Of a DNA stretch of 64,000 bases, positions 17,389 through 32,119 are shown piece after piece. The number at the start of each line of letters is the position of its first letter. Position 1 is the stretch's first letter. A program made the position numbers and the translations under genes. The DNA is taken from the NCBI RefSeq assembly GCF_000069225.1, contig NC_010407.1:2852001-2916000 (forward strand). The letters run 5' to 3'. Origin of the DNA: Clavibacter sepedonicus (GTDB lineage: Bacteria > Actinomycetota > Actinomycetes > Actinomycetales > Microbacteriaceae). The notes under the pieces are model-generated. The model made no database searches and was not told the DNA's origin. It saw only the letters and a list, made by a program, of their open reading frames with translations.

Positions 17389-18489
17389 CTAGCGGCCGAG
17401 CTTGGGGGCGAAGATGCGGGCGATGAGCCGGGCGACGATGTTCAGCGCCATGACGATGAGGATCAGCACGAGCGCGCCGGTCCACGCGCGGTCCACGTAG
17501 GCGAACGCGTCGCTGCCCTGGTCGGCGTACTGCCGGAAGACGAACACCGGCAGGGTCATCATCTGGTCCTCGAAGGGGTTGTAGTTCATGCTCTGCGTGA
17601 ACCCGGCGACGATGAGGAGCGGTGCGGTCTCGCCGATGACGCGGGCGATCGCGAGCATCACGCCCGTGACGATGCCGGCGAGCGACGTGGGCAGCACGAT
17701 CTTCATGATCGTCAGCCACTTCGGCACGCCGAGCGCGTAGGACGCCTCGCGGAGCTCGTTCGGCACCAGCTTGAGCATCTCCTCGGCGCTGCGCACGACC
17801 ACGGGGATCATCAGCACCGAGAGAGCCAGCGCACCGCCGAAGCCCAGGCGGACGCCCGGGCCGAGGAAGATGACCAGCAGCGCGTAGGCGAAGAGGCCCG
17901 CGACGATCGACGGGATGCCCGTCATCACGTCGACGAAGAACGTGATGGCGCGGGCCAGGCGGCCGCGGCCGTACTCGGCGAGGTAGATGGCCGCCATCAG
18001 GCCCACGGGGATGGAGATCACCGCGGCGATGGCCGTGACGATCAGCGTGCCGATGATGGCGTGGAGGCCGCCCCCGCCCTCGCCCACCACGTTGCGGAGG
18101 CTCGAGTTGAAGAAGAGCGGGTCGAAGCGGGCGGAGCCGTTGGTGACGGCCGTGAACACGAGCGAGATCAGCGGGATGAGCGCGAGCACGAACGCGACGG
18201 TGACGAGGATCGTGATGACCCGGTCCTTCGCCTTCCGCTCGCCCTCCACGGCGAGCGAGAAGAGGAACAGCGCGATGCCGAAGAGGATCGTGCCGAACAC
18301 CGCCGTGCCGACGACGTTGAAGTCGTCCGCGGCACCCGAGAGCTCGAGCACCAGGAAGATGGCCGCCATGACGAGCCAGGACACGACGAAGATCGCGGGG
18401 GCCGTGAAGCGGTGCAGCTTCCCGGCGGTGAGGGAGTTGGGCAGGGTGCTCGCGACGGGCCGCGTGCGGGAGGGGGCTGTGGTGGCCAT
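17389..18489 (-). CDS. pstA: Phosphate ABC transporter permease PstA
   Basis: A 366-residue membrane protein, one of the two channel subunits of the high-affinity phosphate importer. Six core membrane helices lie in the C-terminal two thirds (GTLIVTAIAAVISIPVGLMA, SIVAGLFAYALLVIF and others), with the EAA loop LREASYALGVPKWLTIMKIVLP. The N-terminal third has extra hydrophobic segments. The ATG at 18489 overlaps the pstC stop (TGATG). The TAG stop is part of the CTAG target of the adjacent IS. pstB, usually the next gene, is missing here. Confidence 0.93.
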   Translation of the reverse strand: MATTAPSRTRPVASTLPNSLTAGKLHRFTAPAIFVVSWLVMAAIFLVLELSGAADDFNVVGTAVFGTILFGIALFLFSLAVEGERKAKDRVITILVTVAFVLALIPLISLVFTAVTNGSARFDPLFFNSSLRNVVGEGGGGLHAIIGTLIVTAIAAVISIPVGLMAAIYLAEYGRGRLARAITFFVDVMTGIPSIVAGLFAYALLVIFLGPGVRLGFGGALALSVLMIPVVVRSAEEMLKLVPNELREASYALGVPKWLTIMKIVLPTSLAGIVTGVMLAIARVIGETAPLLIVAGFTQSMNYNPFEDQMMTLPVFVFRQYADQGSDAFAYVDRAWTGALVLILIVMALNIVARLIARIFAPKLGR

Positions 18490-19499
18490 CAATTCGCTCT
18501 GGAGAAGGCCTTGCGGCGGCTGATGATGTAGCGGGCCAGCATGTTGACGGCCAGCGTGATGACGAAGAGCATGAGGCCGGATGCGATGAGCTCGTTGATC
18601 TTGAGGCCGTACGCCTCAGGGAAGCTCAGCGCGATGTTCGCGGCGATGGTGTTCGAGTTCGTCGACTGGAACCACGCGAAGTTCACGACCGCGGCGGGGG
18701 AGAGGACGATCGCGACCGCCATCGTCTCGCCGAGGGCGCGGCCGAGGCCGAGCATGGAGGCCGAGATGATGCCGGGGCGACCGAACGGCAGCACGGCGGT
18801 CTGGATCATCTCCCAGCGCGTGGCGCCGAGGGCGAGCGCGGCCTCCTCGTGCAGCTTCGGCGTCTGGAGGAAGACCTCGCGGGAGAGGGCGGTGACGATG
18901 GGCAGGATCATGACGGCGAGGACGACCGCGACCGTGAAGATCGTGCGGCCGGTGCCCGAGACGGGGCCGGCGAAGAGCGGGAACCACCCGAACGTGTCGG
19001 TGAGGAAGACGTAGAACGGCTGCAGGAACTTCGCCAGCACCGCGATGCCCCAGAGCCCGAAGACGACCGAAGGCACGGCGGCCAGCAGGTCGATGATGTA
19101 CCCCAGGCCCTGCGCCAGGCGGCGGGGCGCGTAGTGCGAGATGAAGAGCGCGATGCCGATGGCGACGGGCACGGCCATGAGCATGGCGAGCGCCGCGGCG
19201 TAGACGGTGCCGAACATGAGCGGCCCGACGTAGGCCCAGAAGCCCCCGCCGCCGGAGACCTCGGCAGGGGGCGCCGTGAGGGCGGGGATGCTCTGCACGA
19301 TGAGGAACAGCGCCACGGCCGCGAGGATCACGAGGATCAGCGTCCCGGACCCCCGGGAGAGGCCGGAGAAGACGCGGTCGCCGACGCGGGCCTTGGGCTT
19401 CGCGTCCTGGGAGCTGCGGCGAGCTGCGGGGGCGGCGGCGACGTCGCGCGGCCGATCGGACTCGGGAGCCTGGGGAGGCTGCGGGGCGGCGGTCGTCAT
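18489..19499 (-). CDS. pstC: Phosphate ABC transporter permease PstC
   Basis: A 336-residue membrane protein, the partner of PstA. The N-terminal 45 residues are polar and Ala/Pro-rich. Six membrane helices follow, with LPIVTALSREVFLQTPK and the EAA-type loop HEEAALALGATRWEMIQTAV. It forms the phosphate channel with PstA and receives phosphate from PstS. It overlaps pstA by one base and lies 106 bases downstream of pstS, consistent with one pstSCA transcript driven by the PHO box at 20799-20816. Confidence 0.93.
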   Translation of the reverse strand: MTTAAPQPPQAPESDRPRDVAAAPAARRSSQDAKPKARVGDRVFSGLSRGSGTLILVILAAVALFLIVQSIPALTAPPAEVSGGGGFWAYVGPLMFGTVYAAALAMLMAVPVAIGIALFISHYAPRRLAQGLGYIIDLLAAVPSVVFGLWGIAVLAKFLQPFYVFLTDTFGWFPLFAGPVSGTGRTIFTVAVVLAVMILPIVTALSREVFLQTPKLHEEAALALGATRWEMIQTAVLPFGRPGIISASMLGLGRALGETMAVAIVLSPAAVVNFAWFQSTNSNTIAANIALSFPEAYGLKINELIASGLMLFVITLAVNMLARYIISRRKAFSRAN

Positions 19500-19605
19500 G
19501 GGGCGGGTTCCCTACGGTCTGGATGGTGGGGCTTCGGGCGGCGGGCCGCCCGTGGGGACGCCCCCTGACCCGCGCTGGCGCGGATCAGGGGGCGGACGGG
19601 GAGTG

Positions 19606-20703
19606 CTACTTGATCGACTCGACCGCGGTCTTCACCTGAGCGGCGACCGTGTCGGAGAGCGGCGCGGCGCCGGCCTTCTCGGCGGCGAGCGCCTGGCCCT
19701 CGGTGCTGGTCACGTAGCCGAGGTAGGCCTTGACGAGCTCGCCGACTGCCGGCTCCTTGTACTCCTGGCAGGCGATGAGGTAGCTGACGAGGACGATCGG
19801 GTAGACACCCGACTCGGTGGTGGAGTAGTCGATGTCGAAGACGACGTCGTTCGCCTCGCGGCCCTCGGCCTCGGGCGACGCCTCGACGACGGCGGCTGCG
19901 GCCTCGGGCGAGTAGCCGACGAACTCGTCGCCGACCTTGATCTTCGCGACGCCGAGGGTGCCGGCCTTGGACGCGTCGGCGTAGCCGATGATGTTGCTTC
20001 CACCCTTGACGGCGTCGACGACGCCGGTCGTGCCCTGGGCCGCCTCGCCGCCCTGGTAGGGCCAGACGCCCTTGGGCTCCGCGTCCCAGACGTCCTTCGC
20101 GGTGGTGTTGAGGTACTTCGCGAAGTTCTCGGTGGTGCCCGAGTCGTCCGAGCGGTGCACGGCGGTGATGCCGGCGTCGGGCAGCGTGGCGTCGGGGTTG
20201 AGCGCGACGATGGCCGGGTCGTTCCACTTCGTGATGGTGCCCTTGAAGATGCCCGCGGTGGTGGCGGCGTCGAGGTTCAGGTCCTTCACGCCCTCGACCT
20301 GGAAGATCAGCGCGATGGGGGAGATGTACGCGGGGAGGTCGATCGGCTTGACGCCGTCGGCGCACTGGCCGAACGTCTTCGTGAGCTCGTCGGTCTTGAG
20401 CGCGCGGTCGGAGCCGGCGAAGGCGGCGTTCTGGCCGCCGGCCATGAACGCCTCGCGCCCGGCGCCGGAACCCTCGCCCGCGTAGGTGACGGTGACGTCG
20501 GGGTTGGCGGTCTGGAACGCGGCGTTCCATGCCTCCTGGGCGGCGCCCTGGGAGGTGGCGCCGATGCCGTTGAGCGTGCCGGACAGGGTGGACGCGGATG
20601 CGTCGCCGCCCTCGGCGGGGGCCTCGTTGGAGGCGCAGGAGGAGAGTGCGAGTGCGGTGACGGCGGCGAGCGCTGCTGCGCTGCTGAGACGCGAGATCTT
20701 CAC
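19606..20703 (-). CDS. pstS: Phosphate-binding lipoprotein PstS
   Basis: A 365-residue periplasmic-type binding protein, lipid-anchored through Cys in the lipobox LALSSC. Phosphate-ligand motifs are visible: TLNGIGATSQGAAQ, GEGSGAGREAFMAGG (near the SGSG-type loop), FAGSDRAL and HRSDDSGTTENF. The start is GTG at 20703 (VKISRL), which gives a normal signal peptide. It captures inorganic phosphate outside the cell. A perfect PHO box lies about 96 bases upstream, so induction by phosphate limitation is expected. Confidence 0.95.
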   Translation of the reverse strand: MKISRLSSAAALAAVTALALSSCASNEAPAEGGDASASTLSGTLNGIGATSQGAAQEAWNAAFQTANPDVTVTYAGEGSGAGREAFMAGGQNAAFAGSDRALKTDELTKTFGQCADGVKPIDLPAYISPIALIFQVEGVKDLNLDAATTAGIFKGTITKWNDPAIVALNPDATLPDAGITAVHRSDDSGTTENFAKYLNTTAKDVWDAEPKGVWPYQGGEAAQGTTGVVDAVKGGSNIIGYADASKAGTLGVAKIKVGDEFVGYSPEAAAAVVEASPEAEGREANDVVFDIDYSTTESGVYPIVLVSYLIACQEYKEPAVGELVKAYLGYVTSTEGQALAAEKAGAAPLSDTVAAQVKTAVESIK

Positions 20704-20798
20704 GTGATGGAGCCTTCCGGGTATTTCTTGCTGTGAGGAGGCAGGTGCATGCCCCTCGACGAAGCTATGTCGGGCCATTGACAGGATCGGCCGGAATC

Positions 20799-20816
20799 GG
20801 TGAACGGGAGGTGAAC
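20799..20816 (-). promoter_or_regulatory. PHO box upstream of pstS
   Basis: Two perfect direct repeats GTTCACC separated by four bases, read on the minus strand toward pstS. This is the canonical repeat unit bound by PhoP/RegX3-type response regulators in actinobacteria. The same arrangement occurs upstream of ppk. Confidence 0.85.
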
Positions 20817-20872
20817 AGACCGCGCGGATGGGCTCGGGCTCAGGACTTCGGGCGCATATTGGTCGGTCGCGG

Positions 20873-20890
20873 GTCGTGCAGGGGCACGAC
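20873..20890 (-). terminator. Short hairpin after mutT1
   Basis: A 7-bp stem GTCGTGC/GCACGAC with a 4-base loop, 16 bases past the mutT1 stop in the direction of transcription. It is a plausible but weak terminator separating mutT1 from pstS. Confidence 0.35.
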
Positions 20891-20905
20891 GATCCGCGGC
20901 CCCCG

Positions 20906-21856
20906 TCAGGCCGACGGCCCGTACGTCTCCACGGCGAGGATCCCCGCCTCCGGATCCGACGCCGACAGGTGCACCACCGAGAACTCGGCGGGCGAGAGCA
21001 TCCCCGCCCGCGGCATGCGGCTCGCGCTGGGCGTCGCGGTGGCGAGCGCGATCTCGTGCAGGATCTCCGGCAGGACCGGGCTGTGGCTGCAGAGCACCGC
21101 GCTGCGGGCCTTGCGCACGCGCTTCGCGACGGTCTCGCGCACGGATCCGCCGTCGATCTCGTACGCGTCCTGGCTGATCCCGGCGTTCTCCTTCACCCGG
21201 CGACCGAGGGCCTCCGCGAGGGGCGCGACCGTCTGCAGGCAGCGCTCGGCCGTGCTGCTCGTGACGACCCGCGGCCCGAAGGCGAGCAGCGTCGGGACGA
21301 TCGCCCGTGCCTGGTCGCGCCCGCGGGCGCTGAGCGGCCGACCCCCGTCGGGACCGTCCCACTCGTACGGCTGCACGGCGTGCCCGTGGCGCAGGGCGAT
21401 GAGGGCGAACGACCGGTGCGAGCCCGTCTCCACGAGCCCGGCGAAGAGGTCGAGGATCTGCACCTCGCCCGGGTAGTCGAGGCGCTTGCGCGCGTTGGGG
21501 ATGGAGATCCACTCGACGCTCTCGACCTCGTCGTCCGGCTCGAACCGGCCGGCCTCGACCATGGCGTCCGTGGCCTCGGCGGCCCAGTAGCTGACCGACT
21601 TGCGGCGGCCGCCGGAGATGCCGTACTCGATGGCGCCGAGCGGCACGCCGAGCGCGACCCGGAGCCCCGTCTCCTCGTGCACCTCGCGGACGGCGGTCTG
21701 CGGGAGCGTCTCGCCGGGATCCACCTTGCCCTTGGGCAGGCTGGTGTCGCGGCGGCGCGTGCGGTGGATGATGAGCACCCGGATCCGCCCCTCGACCACG
21801 CGCCAGACGACGGCGCCGGCGGCGAAGACGGAGGGAGCGGGGGTCACGTCGTCCAC
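20906..21856 (-). CDS. mutT1: Two-domain Nudix hydrolase / histidine phosphatase (MutT1-like)
   Basis: A 316-residue fusion. The N-terminal Nudix domain has the complete Nudix box GKVDPGETLPQTAVREVHEE (about residues 43-62). The C-terminal half (from about 165) is a histidine phosphatase with ALRHGHA, a second conserved His in LCSHSPVLPE and the Arg-containing TSSTAERCLQTVAPL. Mycobacterial MutT1 has the same layout, hydrolyses 8-oxo-dGTP and diadenosine polyphosphates, and also lies next to ppk. GTG at 21856 is taken as start; a GTG at 21847 is an alternative. It follows ppk by 31 bases, so it is probably in the ppk transcript. Confidence 0.9.
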   Translation of the reverse strand: MDDVTPAPSVFAAGAVVWRVVEGRIRVLIIHRTRRRDTSLPKGKVDPGETLPQTAVREVHEETGLRVALGVPLGAIEYGISGGRRKSVSYWAAEATDAMVEAGRFEPDDEVESVEWISIPNARKRLDYPGEVQILDLFAGLVETGSHRSFALIALRHGHAVQPYEWDGPDGGRPLSARGRDQARAIVPTLLAFGPRVVTSSTAERCLQTVAPLAEALGRRVKENAGISQDAYEIDGGSVRETVAKRVRKARSAVLCSHSPVLPEILHEIALATATPSASRMPRAGMLSPAEFSVVHLSASDPEAGILAVETYGPSA

Positions 21857-21887
21857 GCTAGCGGGGACGCTGCGAGCGGTGCCGCGC

Positions 21888-24071
<2,184 letters not shown>

Positions 24072-24113
24072 CCGCCCATCATGGCATCGCGGTGCGCGCT
24101 CCGGCCTCCGCCA

Positions 24114-24131
24114 GGTGAACGCAGGGTGAAC
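24114..24131 (-). promoter_or_regulatory. PHO box upstream of ppk
   Basis: Perfect direct repeats GTTCACC-CTGC-GTTCACC on the minus strand, in the 93-base gap between mshD and ppk. It matches the pstS site in repeat sequence, spacing and orientation. Confidence 0.85.
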
Positions 24132-24164
24132 CGCATCGGGGCAGCGCCGGGGGAGGCGCGGGGA

Positions 24165-25079
24165 TCAGGCGCGGCGGTACTGGACGTCGACCGCGGCGTC
24201 GCGGAAGGCGGCCCGTCGGTACAGCGCGAGCGCCGGGGTGTTGTCCGCCTCGACGTAGAGGTCGACCTCGTCGTGGCCGCGCTCGGCGAGCAGGTCGAGG
24301 CCGGCCGCGAGGAGCGCGGATCCGAGTCCGCGGGCGGCCCGGTCGGGATCCACGCCCAGCACGTACACCTCCGCCTGGCCGCCATCGACCTTGAGCCAGT
24401 GGAAGCCGGCGAGCCGGCCGTCCGCGTCACGGGCGAGGAGCAGCGATGCCGGGTCGAACCACGCCTCGGCGACGCGGTCGTCGAGGTCGCCGCGGGTCAT
24501 GCGGCCCTGCTCGGGGTGGCTGGCGAAGGCGCGCGCGTTCAGCGCGACCCAGTCGTCGGCGTCGTCTGCGGTGAAGGAGGAGAGCGCGACGCCCGCGGGC
24601 ATCTGGCGTTCGCCGAGGCCCGTGCGCGCCTCGGCGACCGACGCGCGCAGCTGCAGGAGCTCGCGGGCCCGGTCGAGGCCGGTCGCGTCGGCGAGGGCGC
24701 GGGCCGCGGGGTGGTCGCCGTGCGCCCACACCGAGACGGGGGAGCCCGCGGCCTCCGCGAGCACGGCGTCGAGGAGCGCGCGGCCGACGCCCCGGCGGCG
24801 GTGGGCCGGATCCACGACGAGCTCGGCCTCGATCCCGGCATCGCCGTGCGCGACCACGGCCGCGCCGAGCGGGTCGTCGTCCGTGCCGTGGGCGAGGAGG
24901 AGGGTCGGGCCGCCGTCCGCGCCGAGCGTGAGGCGGGTCTGCTCGTTGAAGGGGGCGACGCCGTCGTCCGCGCGTGCGCGGTCGGCGAGCGCGAGGATCC
25001 CGCGGACGGCGTCGGGGGCGGGCTCGACATGGGCGACGCGCGGAGCGTCAGGCTCCGGCGGGGGCGGGAACGCGCTCAC
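24165..25079 (-). CDS. mshD: Mycothiol synthase (acetyltransferase)
   Basis: A 304-residue protein with two GNAT domains. MshD acetylates Cys-GlcN-Ins, the last step of mycothiol synthesis. The N-terminal domain has [19 protein letters not shown]; the catalytic C-terminal domain has [17 protein letters not shown], the MshD hallmark, and [20 protein letters not shown]. It starts inside the end of the upstream GlnR-like regulator gene (32-base overlap), an arrangement also known in mycobacteria, so the two are co-transcribed. Confidence 0.93.
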   Translation of the reverse strand: MSAFPPPPEPDAPRVAHVEPAPDAVRGILALADRARADDGVAPFNEQTRLTLGADGGPTLLLAHGTDDDPLGAAVVAHGDAGIEAELVVDPAHRRRGVGRALLDAVLAEAAGSPVSVWAHGDHPAARALADATGLDRARELLQLRASVAEARTGLGERQMPAGVALSSFTADDADDWVALNARAFASHPEQGRMTRGDLDDRVAEAWFDPASLLLARDADGRLAGFHWLKVDGGQAEVYVLGVDPDRAARGLGSALLAAGLDLLAERGHDEVDLYVEADNTPALALYRRAAFRDAAVDVQYRRA

Positions 25080-25740
25080 TGTCCTCCTCGTACACGTTGA
25101 AGCGGTAGCCGACGTTGCGCACGGTGCCGATGAGCGACTCGAGGTCGCCGAGCTTGGCCCGCAGGCGCCGCACGTGCACGTCGACCGTGCGGGTGCCGCC
25201 GAAGTAGTCGTAGCCCCACACCTCGCTGAGCAGCTGCTCGCGCGTGAAGACCCGCGACGGGTGGCTCGCGAAGAAGCGCAGCAGCTCGAACTCCTTGAAC
25301 GTGAGGTCGAGCGGCTTGCCGTGCACCTTGGCGGAGTAGCTGGCCTCGTCGATGACCACGCCGGACGCCTGGATCTTGCTGCCCGTGTGCTCGAGGGCCG
25401 CGCGGCCGATGACGAGGCGCACGCGCGCGTCGACCTCGGCGGGGCCGGCCGAGTCGAGGATCACGTCGGTCGCGCCCCAGTCGGCGCTCACCGCCGTGAG
25501 GCCGCCCTCGGTGAGCACGAGGATGAGCGGCGTGCCGCCGCCCGTGGTGGTGAGGATCTTGCAGAGCGACTTGGCGCTGGCGAGGTCGCGACGGGCGTCG
25601 ACCAGGACGAGGTCGGCCGCGGGGGCGTTCACCAGGCTCGCGGCATCGGCCTGGATGTGCCGCGTTCGGTGGCTGAGGAGCCCGAGCGCCGGGAGCACGT
25701 CGGTGTCCGCGGACGAGGTCAGGATCAACAGCTGGGCCAC
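25048..25740 (-). CDS. OmpR-family winged-helix regulator (GlnR-like)
   Basis: A 230-residue response regulator. The receiver-like domain keeps an Asp in [10 protein letters not shown] but is otherwise divergent, as in orphan GlnR proteins that work without a kinase. The DNA-binding winged helix is clear: [62 protein letters not shown] at 25740 ([10 protein letters not shown]) is used. The same gene pair with mshD exists in mycobacteria. Whether it controls nitrogen genes, as GlnR does in Streptomyces, cannot be read from this window. Confidence 0.85.
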   Translation of the reverse strand: MAQLLILTSSADTDVLPALGLLSHRTRHIQADAASLVNAPAADLVLVDARRDLASAKSLCKILTTTGGGTPLILVLTEGGLTAVSADWGATDVILDSAGPAEVDARVRLVIGRAALEHTGSKIQASGVVIDEASYSAKVHGKPLDLTFKEFELLRFFASHPSRVFTREQLLSEVWGYDYFGGTRTVDVHVRRLRAKLGDLESLIGTVRNVGYRFNVYEEDSERVPAPAGA

Positions 25741-25793
25741 AGGGATCCTCCATGGATGAATTGCCCCCATGATACGTGGGGCAGGATTGCGGG

Positions 25794-26060
25794 GTGACCT
25801 CCCCCCTGCGCAGCCTCGTCCCCGTCTGGCTGGCCGCCGCCGTCGGCGCGGTCGTGGTGGCGATCGCGGTCGGCCCCGACGCGGCACCACGGTGGTTCCC
25901 GCTCGTGCTCGCCGTATGCGTCATCGCGACCTTCGTGATCCAGCTGGCGCTGCCCCGCAAGACCGGCTTCGTCGACCGCGCCGTCGGCAGCGTCGTCGGC
26001 GCCGTGCTCGTGCTCGCGGTCGCCACGGCCGTCGTGCTCCTGGTGCCCGTCGCCGCGTAG
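25794..26060 (+). CDS. Small membrane protein, function unknown
   Basis: An 88-residue protein with three hydrophobic segments ([56 protein letters not shown]). GTG at 25794 follows a GCGGG stretch; an upstream in-frame GTG at 25776 is a weaker alternative. It is divergent from the GlnR-like regulator. I do not recognise the family by name, but the length and topology look like a conserved actinobacterial small membrane protein. Confidence 0.65.
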   Translation: MTSPLRSLVPVWLAAAVGAVVVAIAVGPDAAPRWFPLVLAVCVIATFVIQLALPRKTGFVDRAVGSVVGAVLVLAVATAVVLLVPVAA

Positions 26061-26103
26061 ACCGGCCGGCCGGATCGGCCCGCCCGTGGGGTAGATTGAG
26101 GCC

Positions 26104-26220
26104 ATGTCGTCGCTGCTTGCTCTGGAACTCTTCTTCACCGGACTGCTGGTCCTGGCGAGCCTCTCCATCGGCTGGGTGTCGCTCGTCGTGGTCTACAACC
26201 TCTTCCGCGGCCAGCGCTGA
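26104..26220 (+). CDS. 38-residue single-pass membrane peptide
   Basis: A very short ORF, ATG to TGA, encoding one hydrophobic helix (LLALELFFTGLLVLASLSIG continuing to VVVYNLF) and a basic end RGQR. It lies between the 88-residue membrane protein and the nitrobindin-like gene, with 11 bases to the next ATG and normal spacing. The hydrophobic-helix-plus-basic-tail pattern and fit into the operon make it likely real. Function unknown. Confidence 0.6.
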   Translation: MSSLLALELFFTGLLVLASLSIGWVSLVVVYNLFRGQR

Positions 26221-26231
26221 CCGCGCGCCGC

Positions 26232-26831
26232 ATGATCGAGATCCCGACCGGCCTGCCCGCCGAGCTCGTCCCCCTGTCTTGGCTCCTCGGCGTCTGGGAG
26301 GGCTCCGGCGTCGTCGAGTACGCCGTCGGCGACGAGACGGTCCGCCGCGAGTTCGGCCAGCGCATCAGCTTCAGCCACGACGGACTGCCGCACCTCAACT
26401 ACTCCTCGTACGCGTGGATCGAGGGCGATGACGGCCCGGTGCCGTTCGTCACCGAGACCGGCTACTGGCGGCTGCGGCGCCGCGTCACCGACGGCGACCC
26501 GGGCCCGGCGATGCTGCCGCCCACCGACGAGCGCCCGTTCACCACGGCCGAGGAGGTCGAGACGCTCTGCAACGCGGACGGCGGCTTCGATGTCGAGGTC
26601 GCGCTCGTCCACCCCGGCGGAGTCAGCGAGCTCTACGTGGGACAGGTGAAGAGCGCGCGCATCGACCTCGCGACCGACGCGGTCCTGCGCACCGAGGGAG
26701 CGAAGTCGTACACGGGCGCGACCCGGCTCTACGGGTTCGTCGAGCGCGACCTGCTCTGGGCGTGGGACATCGCGGCGCTCGGCCAGCCGCTGCGCACGCA
26801 CGCCTCCGGGCGGGTGTCGCATGTCGACTGA
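26232..26831 (+). CDS. FABP-like / nitrobindin family protein
   Basis: A 199-residue beta-barrel protein of the nitrobindin (DUF1794) family, which binds heme at the open end of the barrel. The family mark GxWxGxG is present as GVWEGSG (about residues 20-26), followed by QRISFSHDGLPHLNYSS and TETGYWRLRRR; SGRVSHVD is the end. The C-terminal His expected to ligate heme can be assigned to the last residues only tentatively. It overlaps the YgfZ gene by 11 bases, a common actinobacterial pairing. Confidence 0.85.
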   Translation: MIEIPTGLPAELVPLSWLLGVWEGSGVVEYAVGDETVRREFGQRISFSHDGLPHLNYSSYAWIEGDDGPVPFVTETGYWRLRRRVTDGDPGPAMLPPTDERPFTTAEEVETLCNADGGFDVEVALVHPGGVSELYVGQVKSARIDLATDAVLRTEGAKSYTGATRLYGFVERDLLWAWDIAALGQPLRTHASGRVSHVD

Positions 26832-27958
26832 GCCGGATCCCGCCGTCGCCCGCTCGCCCTTCCTCGACCTGCCCGGCGCCGTCGCCGCGGATGGACCGGA
26901 CGCCGGCGTGCCCGCGCACCTCGGATCCCTCGTGCAGGAGCAGCGTGCGCTCGCCGCGGGCACGGCGATAGTCGACCTGTCGCACCGCGCCGTCCTCTCC
27001 GTGACGGGGGAGGACCGGCTGACCTGGCTCGACTCCATCACCAGCCAGTCGCTCCGCGGCCTCGCGCCCGGCGACTCCGCCGAGACGCTCTTCCTCGACC
27101 AGAACGGCCGCCTCGAGCATGCGGTCGGTGTGCTCGACGACGGCGTCAGCACGTGGCTCCTGCTGGGTGCAGGAGATGCGGCGTCCCTGCTCGCCTACCT
27201 GCAGCGGATGCGCTTCATGCTCCGGGTCGAGCCCGCGGATCGCACGGCCGAGATGGCCGTCATCGGCACGCTGGGCGAGCCCGACCTCCCTGTCGCGGCC
27301 CCTGCCGGCGTGCCGCTCGTGTGGCGGGATCCGTGGGCGCACGTCGTCCCCGGCGGCCACCAGTACGCGGCGGCCGCGTCGCACCCGGGCGAGGGCTGGA
27401 CGTGGAGCGAGCGCCTCGTGCCGCGCTCCGAGCTGCCGGGCGTCGCCGCGCGGGCCGCGTCCGGCGACCTTCCGGTCGCGGGCGTCCTCGCGGCGGAGGC
27501 CCTGCGGATCGCCGCGTGGCGCCCGCGCTTCGCGACCGAGGTCGACGACCGCACCATCCCGCACGAGCTCGACTGGCTGCGGAGCGCCGTGCACCTCAGC
27601 AAGGGCTGCTACCGCGGCCAGGAGACGGTCGCCAAAGTGCACAACCTCGGCCGACCGCCGCGCCGCCTCGTCCTGCTGCAGCTCGACGGGTCGGACGCGG
27701 TGCTGCCCGGCGCCGGATCCGAGGTGCGGCTCCCCGCCGCCGACGACGGCGCCCCGGGCGAGGTCGTCGGATCCGTCACCTCAAGCGCGCTGCACCACGA
27801 GCTCGGCCCGGTCGCGCTCGCGGTCGTGCGCCGCAACGTCGATCCCGCCCTCCAGCTCGAGGTCGTCGCCGACGACGTGCGCGTGCAGGCCATGCAGGAC
27901 GTGATCGTGCCCACCGACGCCGGCCGATCCGCCGACGTCCCCCGCCTCCCTCGGCTCG

Positions 27959-27975
<17 letters not shown>
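26821..27975 (+). CDS. ygfZ: YgfZ/GcvT-domain folate-binding protein
   Basis: A 384-residue tetrahydrofolate-binding protein related to the glycine-cleavage T protein. YgfZ proteins help maintain and repair iron-sulfur clusters. The signature KGCYRGQETVAKVHNLGRPP (conserved KGCYxGQE) is in the C-terminal third, and the GcvT-like N-terminal part has DRLTWLDSITSQ and FLDQNGRLEHAV. The start overlaps the upstream gene and the end overlaps the FUSC gene by 17 bases, so all three are translationally linked. Confidence 0.92.
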
Positions 27976-31220
<3,245 letters not shown>

Positions 31221-31259
31221 CGCGACGGGATCGAGCGGCCCGACCGGCCCGACCTCGCC

Positions 31260-32084
31260 TCAGGGCCGGTCGGGCTGCGGCGCCACCGCCGACCACGGCA
31301 CCGTCAGCTCCCCGAGCCGCCAGCGCGCGTGCCCGCCCTCGACGGGCACGCCCGCGTCGCGCATCCGCCGCACCGCGCCCAGCCACTGCTGCCGGGGACC
31401 GTAGACGCCGAGCGGCGCGCTGAGGATCCAGCTGCGGTCGAGGAGGGCGAGCACCTCGTGCACGCGCTCGCCGGGGACGTTGCGGTGGATGAGCGCCTTC
31501 GGCAGCCGCTCGGCGACGATCGAGGGCAGCTCCAGCCCCGCCAGGCGCAGCGAGACGGTGAGGCTGCGCGGCCCGTCCTCGCGCACGTCGACCCAGCTCG
31601 CGACCCGGCCGATCTCGTCGCACGTGCCCTCCACCACGGATCCGCCGGGGGCGAGCCGGGCCGCCATGCGCGCCCACGCCGCGGGCACGTCCGCCTCGTC
31701 GTACTGCCGCAGCACGTTGAAGGCGCGGATCACCGTGGCGCGCTCGCCGCCGGGCAGCGGCACCTCGAACCCGCCGCGGACGAAGGAGATCCGCTCCCGT
31801 GCGGAGGCATCGGGCCACGCGGCGAGCTGCTCGCGGGCGCGGGCGACGCGTCCCGGCTCGATCTCGATGCCCACGACGCGCACGTCGGGCCGCGTCGCGC
31901 GCAGCCGCCGGTGCATCTCGAGCGCCGTGATCCCGCTCGCGCCGTAGCCGAGGTCGACCACCAGCGGCGCGTCCGCGGTGCGCAGCGAGTCGAGGGTCGC
32001 GATCCACCTGTCCACGCGCCGGAGGCGGTTCGTGTTGGTCGTCCCGCGCGTCACGGAACCGACGGGGGAGGCGGGGACCGGCAT
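31260..32084 (-). CDS. Class I SAM-dependent methyltransferase
   Basis: A 274-residue protein with a Rossmann methyltransferase core. Motif I, the SAM-binding loop, is LVVDLGYGASGITALEMHRR (DLGYGxSG), the acidic residue after strand 2 is in VVGIEIEPGRVARA, and a later motif is ARLAPGGSVVEGTCDE. No signal or membrane segment. The substrate is not recognisable. The gene is convergent with the protease and divergent from gpmA. Confidence 0.85.
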   Translation of the reverse strand: MPVPASPVGSVTRGTTNTNRLRRVDRWIATLDSLRTADAPLVVDLGYGASGITALEMHRRLRATRPDVRVVGIEIEPGRVARAREQLAAWPDASARERISFVRGGFEVPLPGGERATVIRAFNVLRQYDEADVPAAWARMAARLAPGGSVVEGTCDEIGRVASWVDVREDGPRSLTVSLRLAGLELPSIVAERLPKALIHRNVPGERVHEVLALLDRSWILSAPLGVYGPRQQWLGAVRRMRDAGVPVEGGHARWRLGELTVPWSAVAPQPDRP

Positions 32085-32119
32085 GGGATCAGTCTCCCAT
32101 CGCTCGATAGGCTGATCGC

